Assembly: GCA_942486035.1 (NCBI GenBank)
Contig: CALNXK010000516.1
Span: 40,001-104,000, forward strand
Direction of reading: 5' to 3'
DNA: 64,000 nucleotides
Origin: Porites lobata
Taxonomy: Eukaryota > Cnidaria > Anthozoa > Scleractinia > Poritidae
The notes below the pieces were generated by a model. That model ran no database searches. It had not been told where the DNA came from and saw only the letters and a list, made by a program, of their open reading frames with translations. Shown piece by piece: positions 10,241 to 23,444 of the stretch (within the stretch, counting starts at the first letter, position 1; each line of letters starts with the position of its first letter). The position numbers and the translations under genes were made by a program.

Positions 10241-13200
10241 TAATAAACTGTTACATCTAAAGTGAACAAATACTTACTCCGAACTGAAAGTCTATTCCCC
10301 ATTTTCACATAGACCATAATGCACCTTGTTTACTACCCAAAATTTTGCATTGCCATTGTTTTCTGTTTCTCCTGGGTATTACAGTCGTCCCAAGTGAAAT
10401 CGAAGACAGCGATTATGCAAACGTTTGGGGGAGAGGGGGGTAAGCCGCATTATTTTATGGCCTATGTGAAATTGGTGAATTTACTTTTAAATTTACGGAC
10501 GTGTTGGCACTAGGCACTAAGTTACGTCTCAGGGGCTCGGACTCCCCTTTTGTTTTCTTTTGTGCTTTTAACCATGTGCTTAAAGACTTCGTGGTTTATT
10601 TATTCGTAAACGTTGCTGATTTTCTACAAAAAATTGTCAGCAACATGACGAGAAAAATCTTTCGTCCTTGAATCCACGTTTCAGCAGTTTAAACAGAGCC
10701 ACCTGCCCAGGAAATAACAAGTCTAAGAAAATTAGCTGTTAGTCTCTGGAATAAATATCTCGCTAGTCCTGAACACTATGACCACATTGACCTCTGTTGA
10801 CAAGCCCAGGTATGGAGGCTAGTTTGAGGCATTAACCTTTGACCCTTCAACATGTGAAAAAATAGATTCTCCTCACTTTTCACTTCACATTGCACTATTA
10901 ACATTATCTGTATTATCGACAAAGTTTATCTTTGGTGACGTTCCGGTCATCTACGATTTTTCTTTTTTTAAAAATGTACTTTATTAAAAAGCTTATGTAT
11001 TTAGGAAAAAAATTTCCTACTGGAGACTGGACTGTCATTTCTTCTTCGTCATCCTGGCACACGAAGGTCTAACCGTTTGTAAGGTGAATGACAGTACTTT
11101 CATTTCTAAGATATTTAAGACTGGGTGTTGTTCCCTCTCTGTCGGCCAGCACTTTACCGACAAAGCTCACCCTGTCATAGTTTTATATCAAATAATTCAC
11201 ATGAATCATATCAATCACTCTGAAATGCCGGGCCAAAGGTCTGACAAAAAATTATGCATATTACTTACAGTGGCAGTTGGGGTTTGAGCTGCTTGTTGTG
11301 CAAAGTGTGCAACATGGCTGATGATAGGCGAGATGTTAGTTGGGCCATAAAGCTGTACACTTTGTATGCAGGTCTGATAAGCCTGAACTAAACCAGGGAG
11401 ACCTAGAAGGAAAAAGTCACACATTTACAGGAAATGATCTAAAAGACGCCTGGGGCGTCTGTTTAATTTTAGGAGCCCAAGCGGAGGCGTTTATAGTCGA
11501 CATTGTTCTTTTTTTAAAGCTCAGATCCAATGTCAATATCCTTACTTTGTACTTGAAATTGCACAAGATGCAATGCGCAAACTATTGTTAATCAAGCAAG
11601 AAACTGAATAAATTGAATTATTTTGGTCTATTTTGCAGTATTCAGGAACCACAGACAAGCGGGCGTCTATTCAGGAGAGTGGGGGCGTCTATTAGAGAGG
11701 GGCATCTATTCTAAGCGTAAGGGACGGATTTTCATTAGCCTGCGAATACAGCCGTTTCTCCTTTCTCCTCGCCGCTGGAGACGTTTCGCCAGCAGGAACG
11801 TGTGAGCCTCAGCAACATAAACTCCAAACTGATGACGTAAAATCTGTCCAGAATTTTTGTCAGGAGCGGCTCTGATTGGTCGACATAATAATTCTATTGT
11901 TTTACCTATTGTTTACGAATGACAGACAACAGACAAACGGCTACAAAGGTCAAAGGCAAACGGGGTCGTCGTAAACGTGAGGAATCTACGTTCTACAAAA
12001 CAGTGTTAGAAAAAGCATCTGAAAGTTTTGCTGTAGTTGCTCGTTCGCATTACCACACAAAACTTTACCATATTGGACAGGAGAAACATGATTATCAACA
12101 AATTTACATTTGGATCCCCATGACTACCGGACTACCGGATTTGTTATGTAAACATTGATTTACGTCATCAGTATGGAATTTCTGAGGCCCAGACGTTCCT
12201 CCCGGCGAACGTCCCTGGCGGCGAGAAACTAGAAGAAACGGCTGTATTCGCAGGCTAGATTTTTTTTTTCAGACCATAGGCGTTTACTTGCAAGAGGGTA
12301 CCTATAGAGCCTTTGGTGTCCTAAAACAATAAAACGGCGGCAATGTTGCTGTCCAAAACCAGCCCAGTGTGAGTAGAGCGCTTTACTCATGGAAAGACCT
12401 TCTTTTGTCGCAATTAATTTGCATAGTTGCTGGCCACGCAAGTGAAAACGCTCTATTAGATCATTTACGGCTGTTACGGTAACGGAATCCCTTTTAGCCG
12501 GCTATAAAACACTGATAAAACAGAGCCGGAGAGAAGCGTACCGCGAGGGAACGTGCGAGGGAGTGGCAAATTGCCCCCCCTTGTACTAGTGTCACCTTTT
12601 GCGTGCCGCTCACGCTTGTCGTAATTTCCCTTGAGACCCCTTTATACTCTGTGCTTTAGGTCATGCATAACAAGGATAGTTTACGAATACCTGCACAGTA
12701 CGGATTGCCAGGATTAAAGTTCAATGGAAACTGATGGGAAACCTGAAAAATTGAAGTAATTTTTTTTTTTCTCTTTGAACAAATTAAAAGTGTAAAACAT
12801 GTTTCCTGTATGATATAGATAGAGAGGCAAGTAAGAGGTGAGCTTGGAGCGCAAGACACGAGCATAACGCTTTTTTCGGCTACGTTTATCTTTCCTTTAG
12901 GCGATCTTACACGGGACGATTCGCAACGACGGTTTTTTTGCTCAACACAGCGTAGCAATGTTGGAACAATGTTACAACCATTCGAAACAATGTCGCAACA
13001 ATGTTGAATTGATGTGTTGCGTTAAAAAATCGTCGTTGCAAATCGTCCCGTGTAACATCACATTTAATTATTTGGTAATTTATCCTCTTGCGCTTTGCTT
13101 CCACTTTACGTCTACCTCACTCTTCCATGACTTTTTCGATGGCCTTTTCTACCTTTTCATGACCTTAGGTTTAGCTGTCATTTTGGAAAGGTTTCAGAAC

Positions 13201-16200
13201 TTTACTTGTTTCAGCATATTTTTACCTTAAACAGTTCAAAAGAAACAAATTGTGGTATCCACCAAAATGTTCGCGCTGTTTAATTACTCCTCTTTATCTC
13301 ACGTTATCCTTGCTTTGTCATCTGCAGTAACTAATCTACCAAACAAAACTTTAATTTTTCATGACCTTCAAGGACCAACAATTGAATTCCATGACTTTCT
13401 AGGCCTTGAAAATCAAATTTCACGACTTTCCAGGTTTTCCATGGACAGTACGAACCCTGATAAAACATGAAAGCTTTTACATGTTGATTTTGAGTCGAGT
13501 TTGAAACAGGAGCTCAGTAACAACGTAGCTCTGGACTCAAATTTTCACAAGCAAGGTTAAACTAACTTCTGCAGTAGATTTGTTTACAAAGTAACTCGAG
13601 GTTCAAATTCGCCATTACTGTTTTTTTAACTACGACTACCTCGTGACTAAGCTTTCCGTTGATAATACTCTTAGCTGTTGTGTGCACCAATTAGAAATAG
13701 CCTCCTCTGCGAGGCAATAAGATTTAACCGCAGGTTTTGGCAATTTTACAAGACAATACGTTTAATCTACTTTTGAACAACTGGGTCGGGTCCAAGGATT
13801 TAAGCTGTATAAACTGAAAGTCCTTTTTCTGATTTACCTGATATGACGGTGGAATTCTGGCTCCAAACCCAAATGAGGGAAACAGTTTGTCACTGTAAAA
13901 TAAAATCAAGAAGATATATGTTGTAATTAATTTTTTGTCTCAGTTAATTTTTATTTTTCCATTGTTTTTGGGTATGGTAATGTATGCTAATGAATTTAAA
14001 ACAAAGGAAAAACAAAAATTAACTGACACAAAAAATTAACTTCAACATAATACGTAAAACGCATGACATCTAATTATGCCTTATTGACAAAAGCCCAATT
14101 TGAAAACCAATCGCCCAAGGAACCCCTTCATAGACACCATGGCTGCGATGGTATAATCGTGGACTAATTTCTGTGAATTTGTAAATTTTCACAATTTTAG
14201 TATCTTTTAAACGCTATCACATTTTTTAAAGTATTTGTAAATATTTTTTATTTTAGTTTTATTATTCATGAACTAGTCTTTTTCCTTATTATTATCATAG
14301 TTTTATCACAGTATTGTAAAAATTACAATAATATAATTTTATTTAAATAAAACACTCACTTTCGAAATGAAACCAAGTGCACAACCTTTTGTGCAAATTT
14401 AGTTGCATAATTTATTTGCAAGAGAATGAAAAATAATTTCTGCATCAAAGGCTGAGCACTTAGCCTTGTTTTGATTTAGACGTTCTGTGGGAAATGGCCT
14501 ATTAAAATGATAGAGCCATAAGAAGTATCTTCCAAAATGTTTCAATTAAAGTGCTTAAATGATAGATTTTCCCACCCTGTCATACATGTATACTATACAT
14601 GTAAATCTACAGTGGTTCGCAAGGACAAAACACATCCCAGATTCCAAAAACACTTCCCAGAATCCAAAACACATCCACAGAATCTGAAAAAACGTCGCAG
14701 AATCCAAAACAAGCCCCAGAATCGAAAAACACTTCCCAGAATCCAAAACACGTCCGGATTCAAGAGCCACCGTATAAATCTGAAGTCTGAAAAAAGTATC
14801 CCTTTCTGGCGAAGCCTCCGCATATAGGCCTTTATAGGGAGTGCCAGGCAGTGAACAGGCTCTCAGTTTGGGGAAAGGGTGAAAAAATCAGGGGAGAAAG
14901 GCGGATTCTCCCTCACCCGAAGGCCTGTTCACAGGCTATACTACCATTCTTCCGTTATGATTACCTGTCATAATCTTGAATAATTTCCCCCACAGCCATC
15001 AGCGCCTGCATGTATTCATTTGGTGCATAAGGATTCATGAAGTGAAGTGAAGTGCTGTTAGTAGGGTCACCATTTGAGGCTGTGAAGTCTATTCCAACCT
15101 GTTAGCCATGTAGAAAAATTAACATAGAGGGCCAATAGAACTACAGTCTGTACAGTGATGGTGCCCTTATATAGTCAGGGTTGTCAGAACGTTTTGAAGT
15201 AGATGGCTGAGTTGACAAAGTAAGTGGCCAGTCCTAGGATATTTTATTTAACAAATGCCATCTGTAAAGAAATACCAAGCAGAGTAGCCGGCTGATACTA
15301 ATCAAGTAGGTGGCGATTTTGGCCAGCAGCTGGCTACTTTTGACAACCCTGTATAGTGCTTCTTAAGGTGGGAGAGTCCAATAATTTATTTTCTCATCCC
15401 CACAGTGAGATGTTACTTGTCTATGACTGTATGGGCAAAAATAGGGCTACAATAAGTTGCAAAAGTACTTGAGACAAAGTACCGTATTTTGGCTTAGCTG
15501 GCCTGTCCATGATCTTGTGCTTGTGATCCCCCTCCACCCCTTACCTTAGTGGTTAGCAATACAAGACCAGGCTCAAGACTTGGGGAACAACTTTGAATGG
15601 AAGGGAGGAGGAAGGTCAGAATAAAACCTTTATCTCACTGACCTGTGACTAACAGAGATATGAAGCAAGAAAAGTCGTTTTTTCGTTGGAGTGTCTCAAA
15701 ATTTTTGCAACTGGTTGTAGTGCTCAGCAGTGAGCAGTTACTTGACTGTAAGGGGCAAAACTACTTCACTACTGAGTGAAGTTGTTACTGAGCTATTTTA
15801 CAGTTGATGTCCTCTGCAATGAGGATAATAGGCCACTTCTGAGTTCCAAAACCCCCACTTTCAAATTAAGGCTGAAAAAATGAACGAAAAAATGCCTCAT
15901 TACGATATAGTTTACTTGCACTAAATTTGCATAGACTAACAACAAGCCTCTCTTTAAATCTGCATTCCTCAACCCTCGCCTCAACCCCCATCCCAACAAC
16001 TCCAACCCCCATCTGCAGCAAGCTTCTCTTGAGGAAGATAATTATTGGCTCTTCTAATGGTTGGATACGAGTGAGAATCAGAGTCAGGGTTGTCATGAGT
16101 GAGTGTGAGAGAGTTTCTTTAAAGCCAATCATGTAATTGTTGTGTATTAATAAATTATAACCCTACACCTTAATGAGAAATGGTCTAGTTAATTAAGTGT

Positions 16201-19200
16201 AAGTTCAGAAAAGTCTTAGAATTAAAAAGGAAGAATATTTCTTTCAAAACCCACTGTAAAGTTAAGTTGACAGCCACCTTGAATGAAGTCCAAAAATGAG
16301 GATACTTTGACTACCTGTAAAAATAAGAAGGAAGTCTAAAATTATGAGACTATGCAACGACATGGGAACATGTAAAGAAAAAATCAAACCAGTGACTGCT
16401 TAATCAAATCAATTTGTGTTTAAATGAAAGTCAGCCCTCAGAAATACATGTACAATCTCTTGGGGACACGAAATAAAGGTAAAAAGGTGATTTGTGGCTA
16501 AACATAGAGCTCTTTAACATGTTACACATACAAATATTATAATTCTATTTGGCACACCTCCGAAAAAGGAAGCCCTAAGGTTGGATCTTATTGTAACTCT
16601 AATTCAATTTGAGCTTTTTTTTAAAATTAATGTTCTTCAATGAACCAACAAACATGTAGCCTGCAGGGAGCAGATGCTTTGTTAGGCTCTAATTGTTTCA
16701 CTGGTCAAACAAGTCAAACAAGCCTGTGAGAGTTATCAGTGTACCTCACATTTTGATAGAAAAATTACTCCTGAATTCTTGTATCCACGCTTCTTCTTCT
16801 GTTTCTTTTCATTCATACATGGCCATTGAACCTGGAAATTAACAGCAAAAAAGAGTGTGATATGAATTAAGGTGATTCCTTAGTAAAAGAACGTAACATA
16901 GATTGAAGATGAACTTGGTTCACTGATGTAACAAGTCAAGAATGACCCCCACTTTTTATGAAAAAAAATTTTAATAAAAAGTGGGGGTCAAAGTGCTCGT
17001 TTTGACATCACAGTGCTGACACATACAGCTATTTAGAACCCTTTGGCGAGAACCAAGCGCAGCCCAAAACTGAAAGGAAGCACTGTCCTTATTACAATTA
17101 TGAAATAAAAAATGGGGCTCACTGTACTCACTTTTGCAGTCAAGCTGCACAAAGTGTGCACAAAATGCATTTCCTCTGATTTTTCAGAGAGGAATTAGAA
17201 TGAGTTTCAAAATGACATGTATGTGGAAGGAGGAAGAAAGCATTAAAAAATCCGTTTTTAAAGAATTAACATCGAGATATCACAGTTAGGACGCAATGTG
17301 ATAAAGACGGTGCTTAGATAAAAAACAAAGTGAGTAAGCACACATCCACTATCGAGGTTCTCTGAGAGGAAGTCAAAATCAACAACATGCATACACATTC
17401 CCAACACATTGAGTCTCATCTCGGCAAGAAACAACTACAAGTGAAATTTCCAAAAGCGTTTCTCTTCAGTCAACTTCATTTTAACATTGTTACTTGAGAT
17501 GCTTTTTCTCATGGCGGCCATCTTGATATGTGCAGTAAGAGATGCGCATCGCAAAACCAGCGAATCACCTTAACAAAGAAAACAATTTCCTCCCTGCACC
17601 TTATAGTACCCAGGGTACCATAGGTTTTTTCTCACACCCAGTGGTATGTTTCAGGGTCAGGCAGAAGGTCTAAGCTACGGGCACAAAAGGATGAGAAAAC
17701 AGGTAGGTTGCATGGGTTACTATAAAGATTTGACCAAACTGGAAAACTTGAATGAAAAGTCTCTGGCACCAAGCAGGGTGCCACACCAGATTCTAGACCA
17801 TTGCAGTGCATTATTAGCCAACTTCCCAGACCACACTTAACCACAAAATACCAATAAGGGCCTGTTTACATGGCGTTGGGGGTCCCAGGTTGGTGGGTTA
17901 ACCCGCCTATACATATATCTCTAATTTTAATTTGATAGGTTGGCCATGTTGTTACCTCACCTATTTGGGGTCCCCCACCTCCATGTAAAAGTTTAATCAA
18001 TGCTGACTGTATTTACCTCCTTTGGGGGTTGAAAAGAGCACATCTCTCTGAGATTTGTGGTAAATGCTCCAATAAAGTCATGTGATCCATCTGAATCCCA
18101 GTCAAAACATGAAATCTGAAAATTTTATCATTAATAATCTCAACACACAAGTCATGTATCATTATTGGGCCTCAGTCAAGTTTTATATTATTTTTTTGAC
18201 TTACATGTAGTAGTAAGACTTCAGAAGAGGGCAATTTAAATTACTATTACAGTAACTATCTTTTTATCATACAGTTATAATTTCTTATAGTCTTCGTCAT
18301 GAAAATTAACATGCTACAATATGATCAATAATGATTGTACATCATAGTGATATGTTTTAAATACTATGCAAGCGTTAAAATAAAAGGATGTACCAGGGGT
18401 TTCCAAATGTTTTGAAGTAGGTGGCTGACTCTGGAAAAGTAGGCACCTGTGACAATTGAGGGGCCACAAGGCCCTGAAGCTTAGGGGGGTCTAGAGTAAC
18501 CGGCAAACTACAGTCAAGTAGCTTGTTTTGAAACCACTGATGCACATCATAAAGTACTAACGTATTAAATGCTTACTCTAATGGTCCTGTCATAATCACC
18601 ATTACAAATCTGCTGTACTGGGATTTGAAATGCTTTCCACCTTGGATTCAAATTGTTCTTAACAACCTGCAAATTGGATTAATGTTACAATGAATGCATG
18701 ACAAAAGACCTAAATTATTTTTTTACATGTTGGAAACTCAGAATACATGTACATGTGTTGCTTGAGCCTGAAGACAACACTAGAAGCTAAGAAGTTACAT
18801 TGTAACCTTAAACTACATAATATACATTGTATAATAATTATGTTTGGTTAGTAGAGATATATTCATTATAGTTTCAAAAATTTAATAAGCAATTAATGCC
18901 TTAGGATTTCTCTTTTTGTTATGATTTTCAGTTACTAATCACATTAAACAGACCTCTGTTCTGTGGACAACAACAAATGTTCCATCTTCTTTTGACCTTG
19001 CAAGTTCCAAATAGGGGTCACTCTTTCCAAGAAAATCCTACATGGATTAAAAAGTATTATCTTATATTTTTAACAGAAATGTATATAGAAGAAAATTAAT
19101 TTTGATCTCATATCCACAACTAGGTATCCTGGGCCTATACTAAATTCTGCTAAAAAAAGAAAAAAAGGAAAAAATAGTAGCATCATCACTGCCTTTAGGT

Positions 19201-22200
19201 TAATTTCCTCACATTTAAAAAATAAAAACATACAGTACAAAGTACATACAAGGGCTTTTTGTACTTTTTTGGTCACAGCTTGTGCTCGTTATCACTGCTT
19301 CTTCTAAGAAAAAATGTAAATACAGTACATGTACATGTACATGTAGTACTGATTGGCACACAGGAAGTAGTATTCAACGTGCTGTGTTGATCAAGACCTG
19401 TTAGTTTTACAATGTACAATGTACAATGTACATGACATACAAAGCAGTTATCTTATGGTAACTCATAACTTGGTGAGACTTTACAAAGTAGAGTCAATTC
19501 AAGAGAACTACATGCCACTAAGACATGCCGTTGCGCATGACTGATCATTGTGAGATCGCTTTGAGTATGAAACACTCACCTCAGAATGGATCTTGTACTA
19601 CATTATTATTATTTCTATCACAGAAACTGGTAATAAATCACAAACCTTCTTGTCTAGTTTTTCAGCCCTGAATTGGAAAAGCACTTCATCATTTCCACCA
19701 GTAACCTCTTCTGCAACCACCTACAGGTGTATGACATACAAAAATTAATCGATTATTTTCCAAGTAAACCAGGGACGCATTGATATTATAATTATCAATT
19801 GAATTAAAATTAAATGACTGTGGCTAAATGTAATTTAGGTAAGCTACAGTAAAATTCTGAAAATAAGCCCTTCTATCTCCAAATATAAGCCCCCCAAAAT
19901 TGTAACACAAAATCCCCTAGGATAAATCCCCCCTTCAAATACAAGCCCTTGGAATAATATGATACCCTCAAAGCAAAGCGAAAACTGTACAGTAACACAT
20001 AATTTTTTGTATTTGCCAAAGAACTATTAAAAGTGCCAAACGATTACAGTCAAAAAGTGTCACAGTTAATTGCTGTTTGCGTAGTTCACTGTTCAGTCTT
20101 GGCTTGGATTTCCTCAGTCCGTATACGACAAAGTACTTGCATGGCTGAGGTTTGGAAAGATCTGCGTCCTCAAGGCGAGTTTCAGTAAAACTTGCTGCAA
20201 ACTACTGACATAAATTTCCTTCCAACTATAAGCTAGCCCAATGGATTTTGAGACGCTTAATTAAGGTACCAATCAACTCTGAAACCATCTTTCGTTGATG
20301 ATCGAGTTAAATAAACTTTTTGATTTAAAATATTAAAATAAAATTAATGACTTTGCAAGCCAAAGAATACACTGCAGAATAAACTGTTCAGAATACACTG
20401 CACAAAGTCATATAATAGTAATATCATACATGTAACATTGATAATGATATAATTTAACAAACATAGTAATAATATCATTATGTGATCAATAATAAAACAA
20501 GCAGTAGTTTTGTACTAGGGAGTTTTAGCAACAAAGAGAACATGCAGCAAAAGGTTTATAAAGCAAAACAACAAGTTTGCACATGCATCACACTTTTTTG
20601 TGCATTTCTTTGCCATTACTGCACAACTATGAGTACATACAGCTGTAAAAAAGCCTAATATAACATTTTACAGAAGACATAAACAAGCAACATTGAAATT
20701 GTCTTTCTCCTTCTAAACTTGAGTGCAGTCCCCAGGAAATCAACACCAGGGAAATTTGCCGACATGTACATTAGACATTTTCAGTGAATTGAAATGAAAT
20801 AAACATGACAAAGTTTGATAAAATACTAGTTCATTTTAAAAGTGACTTTTTCACTGCTGTTGCTATTGTCGATGCTAAAACTCCCTACTACAATCATGAC
20901 AGAGGGGCCATTTTCATCTTTTTCATAAATCTCCTATAAATTCAAAATTTATTTCACCAACACTAATACAGAATGAACAATCAATGTTATCCAATAATAG
21001 TCTTTAAAGGCAACTGGTATTACAAACGTCCACTTATTTTAAAAACCTACTGTTATGGTTCCAGCTTGTCCAGATTTTCCCTTAAATAACAGTGGTTTTG
21101 TGTAAGTTCCAGGTGACACAAGCTAAAGAAAAATAAAAGAATGGTTTAAGCAGAAGAAATAATCAGTGCGATCTCTAAAAAATGCATTAATTTATTCTGC
21201 CAGTGTATAGGAATTCTAGCATATAGCTGATTGCTTTGGCGAATTAATTAATTCCCGTGGGAATTATGGGTATTCTAAGTCATGCACACATGCACACAAA
21301 TTAATTTTTGTTGGCATGCAGCCATCTGGAAATGTGAGATTAAGATTACTTTTTAAATAACAGCAAGACTACACATTTTGGTGGCAGTGGCAAGCAATGG
21401 TGGGTTGAAGAAAGTAATAATTAAATGTGACTGCCCTTTGAATTAAAAGTGCTATCTACATGTAACTCAAAAACAAAACCTACAGATGCTCCAAATTTAA
21501 AGATTATTGAAGTGTGACTTTTTGGGAAAGTGTGGAACATCAGTTGTGGACCCCTGAGAGTGTGAGAAAGGTCATGAAATTGTTAGACTCACTACAAACT
21601 CATGAGACTTGGCAAGTCTTTTAATTTTTCAGCTAAACCACTCTGCCCAATGATGCAATCATCTGAGTGGTGGCAAGGTTTTAATCATAGCTAGTATACA
21701 CAGTCTTGTGGTCTAGCTCAGAACTTCCTGCTCAAGCACAGCGGCGCACGGCTTCAAACTGTGCTAGCCAGCTGGTGGTGGAGCCAACGGGAATGAACAT
21801 AATAAGTTACACATCACTTTATAAGTGAGCATTGTAGCTTTTTTGGCCACTTACCTGACCCAGTGTGCACTCTAACTCCCCCAAGAAATCTGCAGTTTTC
21901 AAGTTGCCAGTGGGACTATCAATATCATAGATAAAAAACTTCAGCTTCTGAAGCTCTTCAAAAAAGTAATCCACTAGAACAGCTTTAGAAAATTGAGGAT
22001 TTAAAGTATTATCCAACTTTTCAGTCCTACCAACCTGAAAAAAGGAAGGAAAATCCAGTTAACAACAAGAAAAAATTATTTTCCACTTCTTCAAAATATT
22101 AATTTCCTATTTAAGGTTCTGTTCCTTGGTGAGTTTGTTCACATGTCTTCAAAATAGAAAATAGAAAAGCTATTATAAGGCAGAATTGGCTGATAAACAG

Positions 22201-23444
22201 CAGCAAGTGGTACAAATATTTCTCCTGCCTGAAAGCAAAGATGACAAAGAAAAGTCAATAGAACTTCAATTTCCAGGTACATTAATTGTAATTTGAAGCA
22301 GGGTTAAGATACAGTAACCCAGGATTAGCATGTTATATGATTCAGATCTGAATGTTCACAAAGTAATATACATGTAAGTTCTTGTACAGTGTAAATTCCT
22401 TTAGCCTAAAATTTGATGCTTGGATGTTTTAAAAGGACTGCTAAAATCATCAGAGGAAATGCTTTTGAACAAAAGAAACTCAACTCTCTTAAGATAAGAG
22501 GGCTCTTAACTTTTGATCTGGAACAATAACCTATTGTTTTGAAATAATAGTTACAAGTTCCCTTAATCTTAAGATGTTTTTTTGCAACCCGACCCTGGCC
22601 TTTGAAATTATAGATTTGTGAGGCTGGCAGTGACCCTGTTTAGTTACAAACCTTCTTGTTTTTCATATGTAAATGATCGTGTTCATCGGCTTGTTAGCAT
22701 GAGAATACCACGATTTGCACATGAAAACCAGGAAGGTTTGTAACATAACAAGGTCACTGCCACCCTCGCTTCTATTCAAAGGCCAGGGTACTGAGCACAC
22801 AACAGTAAAATGGCCTATTTGGCACTGTGTTGTCCATGATAAAATCTACCTAACTTGCAAGTTTCATGTTCCCCATGATGCAGTTTGCTTTCCCCTCCAA
22901 ATTTTATATAAGTACTGGACTAATAATTGTCCCTAGAGACTCATGCAAAATTCTGTGGGGAAAACAAATTGCATGATGGTAAATGTGAAAGTCATAGATA
23001 CATGTAGCCAGAAAATCCCCACCCCCTCCCTCTGACCCAAAATTAAGGATGGAAAAATGGTGTGATTTATCCTTTGTACTGCTCCATCTTTGACTTTAGG
23101 GAATGGGAGTTTTGCTTTTCCATTTGACTCTGTCCATGACTGTGGTGTTTGGACTACGGAAAAACAACTCCAGTAAGGGCGCGAGGGTGGGGCGTATACA
23201 AGTAGAGCGCTTTTACCCCTCTGCAGTGGCCACGCTGCGCAATCTGAACATGCTAGTACAAAACCTCTATTGGTGGGCCATTTACCTCCGACCAGTTGCC
23301 ATCCTTGAATATCATAACGACCGCCATTGGGTCAGATTTGGACAAAACATCTTTGTCTTTCAAGTTCTTGCAAGAAATGTTCAACTGGACTCGGGTCACG
23401 CACTGAACCGATGGAGCTGATGGGAGCGGGTATGATGCCTGCAT
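6840..23444 (-). CDS. CPNE: Copine (two C2 domains plus copine vWA domain), complete, 16 exons
   Basis: Exons, 5' to 3' on the minus strand: 23444-23286, 22034-21855, 21122-21051, 19720-19646, 19037-18954, 18666-18577, 18115-18017, 16831-16745, 16314-16255, 15098-14965, 13892-13838, 12742-12691, 11402-11269, 10159-9996, 8810-8741, 6944-6840. All have AG/GT borders and phases join without a break, giving 1620 nt and 539 aa, normal for a copine. C2A is at about residues 10-125 (SKSDP, YDIDSP) and C2B at about 137-265 (GKSDPYLEL, FDWDSDGSHDFIG), with the Ca2+-binding aspartates present. The vWA domain is at about 300-505, with a DFTAS MIDAS-type motif near 306-310, LTDGVITD and DIVQFVPFRNF. The C-terminus is SSPAALAKEVLAEVPKQL. 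Copines are cytosolic proteins that move to membranes on Ca2+ rise and recruit partners through the vWA domain. The ATG at 23442-23444 (MQASYPLPSAP) is preferred over an upstream in-frame TTG. Which vertebrate paralogue is closest cannot be told by eye. Confidence 0.93.
6985..8165. repeat. Degenerate 48-bp minisatellite in the last copine intron
   Basis: The motif caaggttgcaag and variants recurs at about 7361, 7408, 7456, 7504, 7767, 7815, 7863, 7987, 8035, 8084 and 8137. The spacing is mostly 47-49 bp; the longer gaps hold decayed units. Other shared words are gcaatattgcg and gatgttacttgtaat. Roughly 24 units would fit. The period is a multiple of three, which explains open frames with 16-residue peptide periodicity on both strands. 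It lies wholly within copine intron 15 (6945-8740). Confidence 0.8.
8811..9995. other. Copine intron 14, no recognised gene
   Basis: Open frames of 86-125 codons on the minus strand between 9127 and 9533 have no recognisable domain, and composition suggests a repeat. The segment from about 8945 to 9130 looks like dispersed repeat sequence, but I could not define its ends. Confidence 0.4.
10184..10245. repeat. (TAA)n microsatellite
   Basis: About 18-20 near-perfect taa/ata triplets, interrupted once by aacaat. It lies in copine intron 13, just upstream (gene sense) of exon 14. Confidence 0.9.
11736..12257. mobile_element. TIR element of about 520 bp in copine intron 12
   Basis: The left end tagcctgcgaatacagccg has its inverted counterpart cggctgtattcgcaggcta at the right end. 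Similarity continues inward for about 60 bp (ctcgccgctgg versus ctggcggcgag). The interior has no transposase. The sequence before it (11440-11735, ggcgtcta motifs) also looks repetitive. Confidence 0.65.
12907..13055. mobile_element. Palindromic MITE, about 149 bp
   Basis: The left arm begins ttacacgggacgattcgcaa and the right arm ends aaatcgtcccgtgtaa. The middle is rich in caatgtt words. A non-autonomous inverted-repeat element inside copine intron 11 (12743-13837). Confidence 0.75.
13917..14049. mobile_element. Palindromic MITE, copy 1
   Basis: The left part atgttgtaattaatttttt pairs with aaaaaattaacttcaacat at the right end. The centre is conserved with the copy at 59051-59180 (tatgctaatgaatttaaaac and ggaaaaacaaaaatta). 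It lies in copine intron 10. Confidence 0.75.
14636..14754. repeat. Six-unit 20-bp tandem repeat
   Basis: Units start at 14636, 14656, 14676, 14696, 14715 and 14735, with consensus cccagaatccaaaacacatc. It lies in copine intron 10. Confidence 0.85.
14848..14940. repeat. Short inverted-repeat remnant
   Basis: gtgaacaggctctc near the left end is mirrored by ggcctgttcacaggcta at the right. It sits about 25 bp from the donor side of copine exon 10. Confidence 0.4.
15177..15352. repeat. Inverted-repeat element, copy 1
   Basis: The left end cagggttgtcagaacgtttt pairs loosely with acttttgacaaccctg at the right end. A relative is at 18393-18535. Both lie in copine introns. Confidence 0.5.
16943..16990. 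repeat. Hairpin
   Basis: The arms tgacccccactttttat and ataaaaagtgggggtca flank an A/T-rich loop, in copine intron 7. Confidence 0.6.
18393..18535. repeat. Inverted-repeat element, copy 2
   Basis: It shares gttttgaagtaggtggctga with the element at 15177-15352, and its right end carries caagtagcttgttttgaaac. It lies in copine intron 6. Confidence 0.45.
20513..20890. mobile_element. MITE in copine intron 3
   Basis: tactagggagttttagcaac at the left and tgctaaaactccctacta at the right are inverted repeats. The right end directly abuts the candidate micro-exon at 20892-20933 and would contribute that exon's donor GTAGTAGG. Confidence 0.55.
20892..20933 (-). CDS. Candidate 42-nt in-frame cassette exon of copine
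   Basis: On the minus strand a tatag acceptor is followed by 14 open codons (EIYEKDENGPSVMI) and then GTAGTAGG. Exon 3 ends and exon 4 begins in phase 0, so inclusion would keep frame and add an acidic linker insert between residues 137 and 138, at the C2A-C2B junction. Exon 3 joined directly to exon 4 already gives a normal copine (GTITVVAEEV), so inclusion is optional at best. The polypyrimidine tract is poor. Confidence 0.2.
22592..22789. mobile_element. Palindromic MITE in copine intron 1
   Basis: The left end accctggcctttgaaatta and the right end attcaaaggccagggt are inverted. Similarity runs inward about 75 bp on each side (ggcagtgacc versus ggtcactgcc, acaaaccttc versus gaaggtttgt). 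Confidence 0.75.
22874..22979. repeat. Inverted-repeat remnant
   Basis: catgatgcagtttgctttcc and gggaaaacaaattgcatgatg form arms. A related pair of arms (catgatgcaatttgttttcc and ggaaaactaattgcactatg) occurs at about 6651-6787 in the copine 3' region. Confidence 0.45.

Noticed and set aside
14537..14827. Overlapping frames with QNPKT-type repeats
   Set aside because: They result from the 20-bp tandem repeat at 14636-14754.
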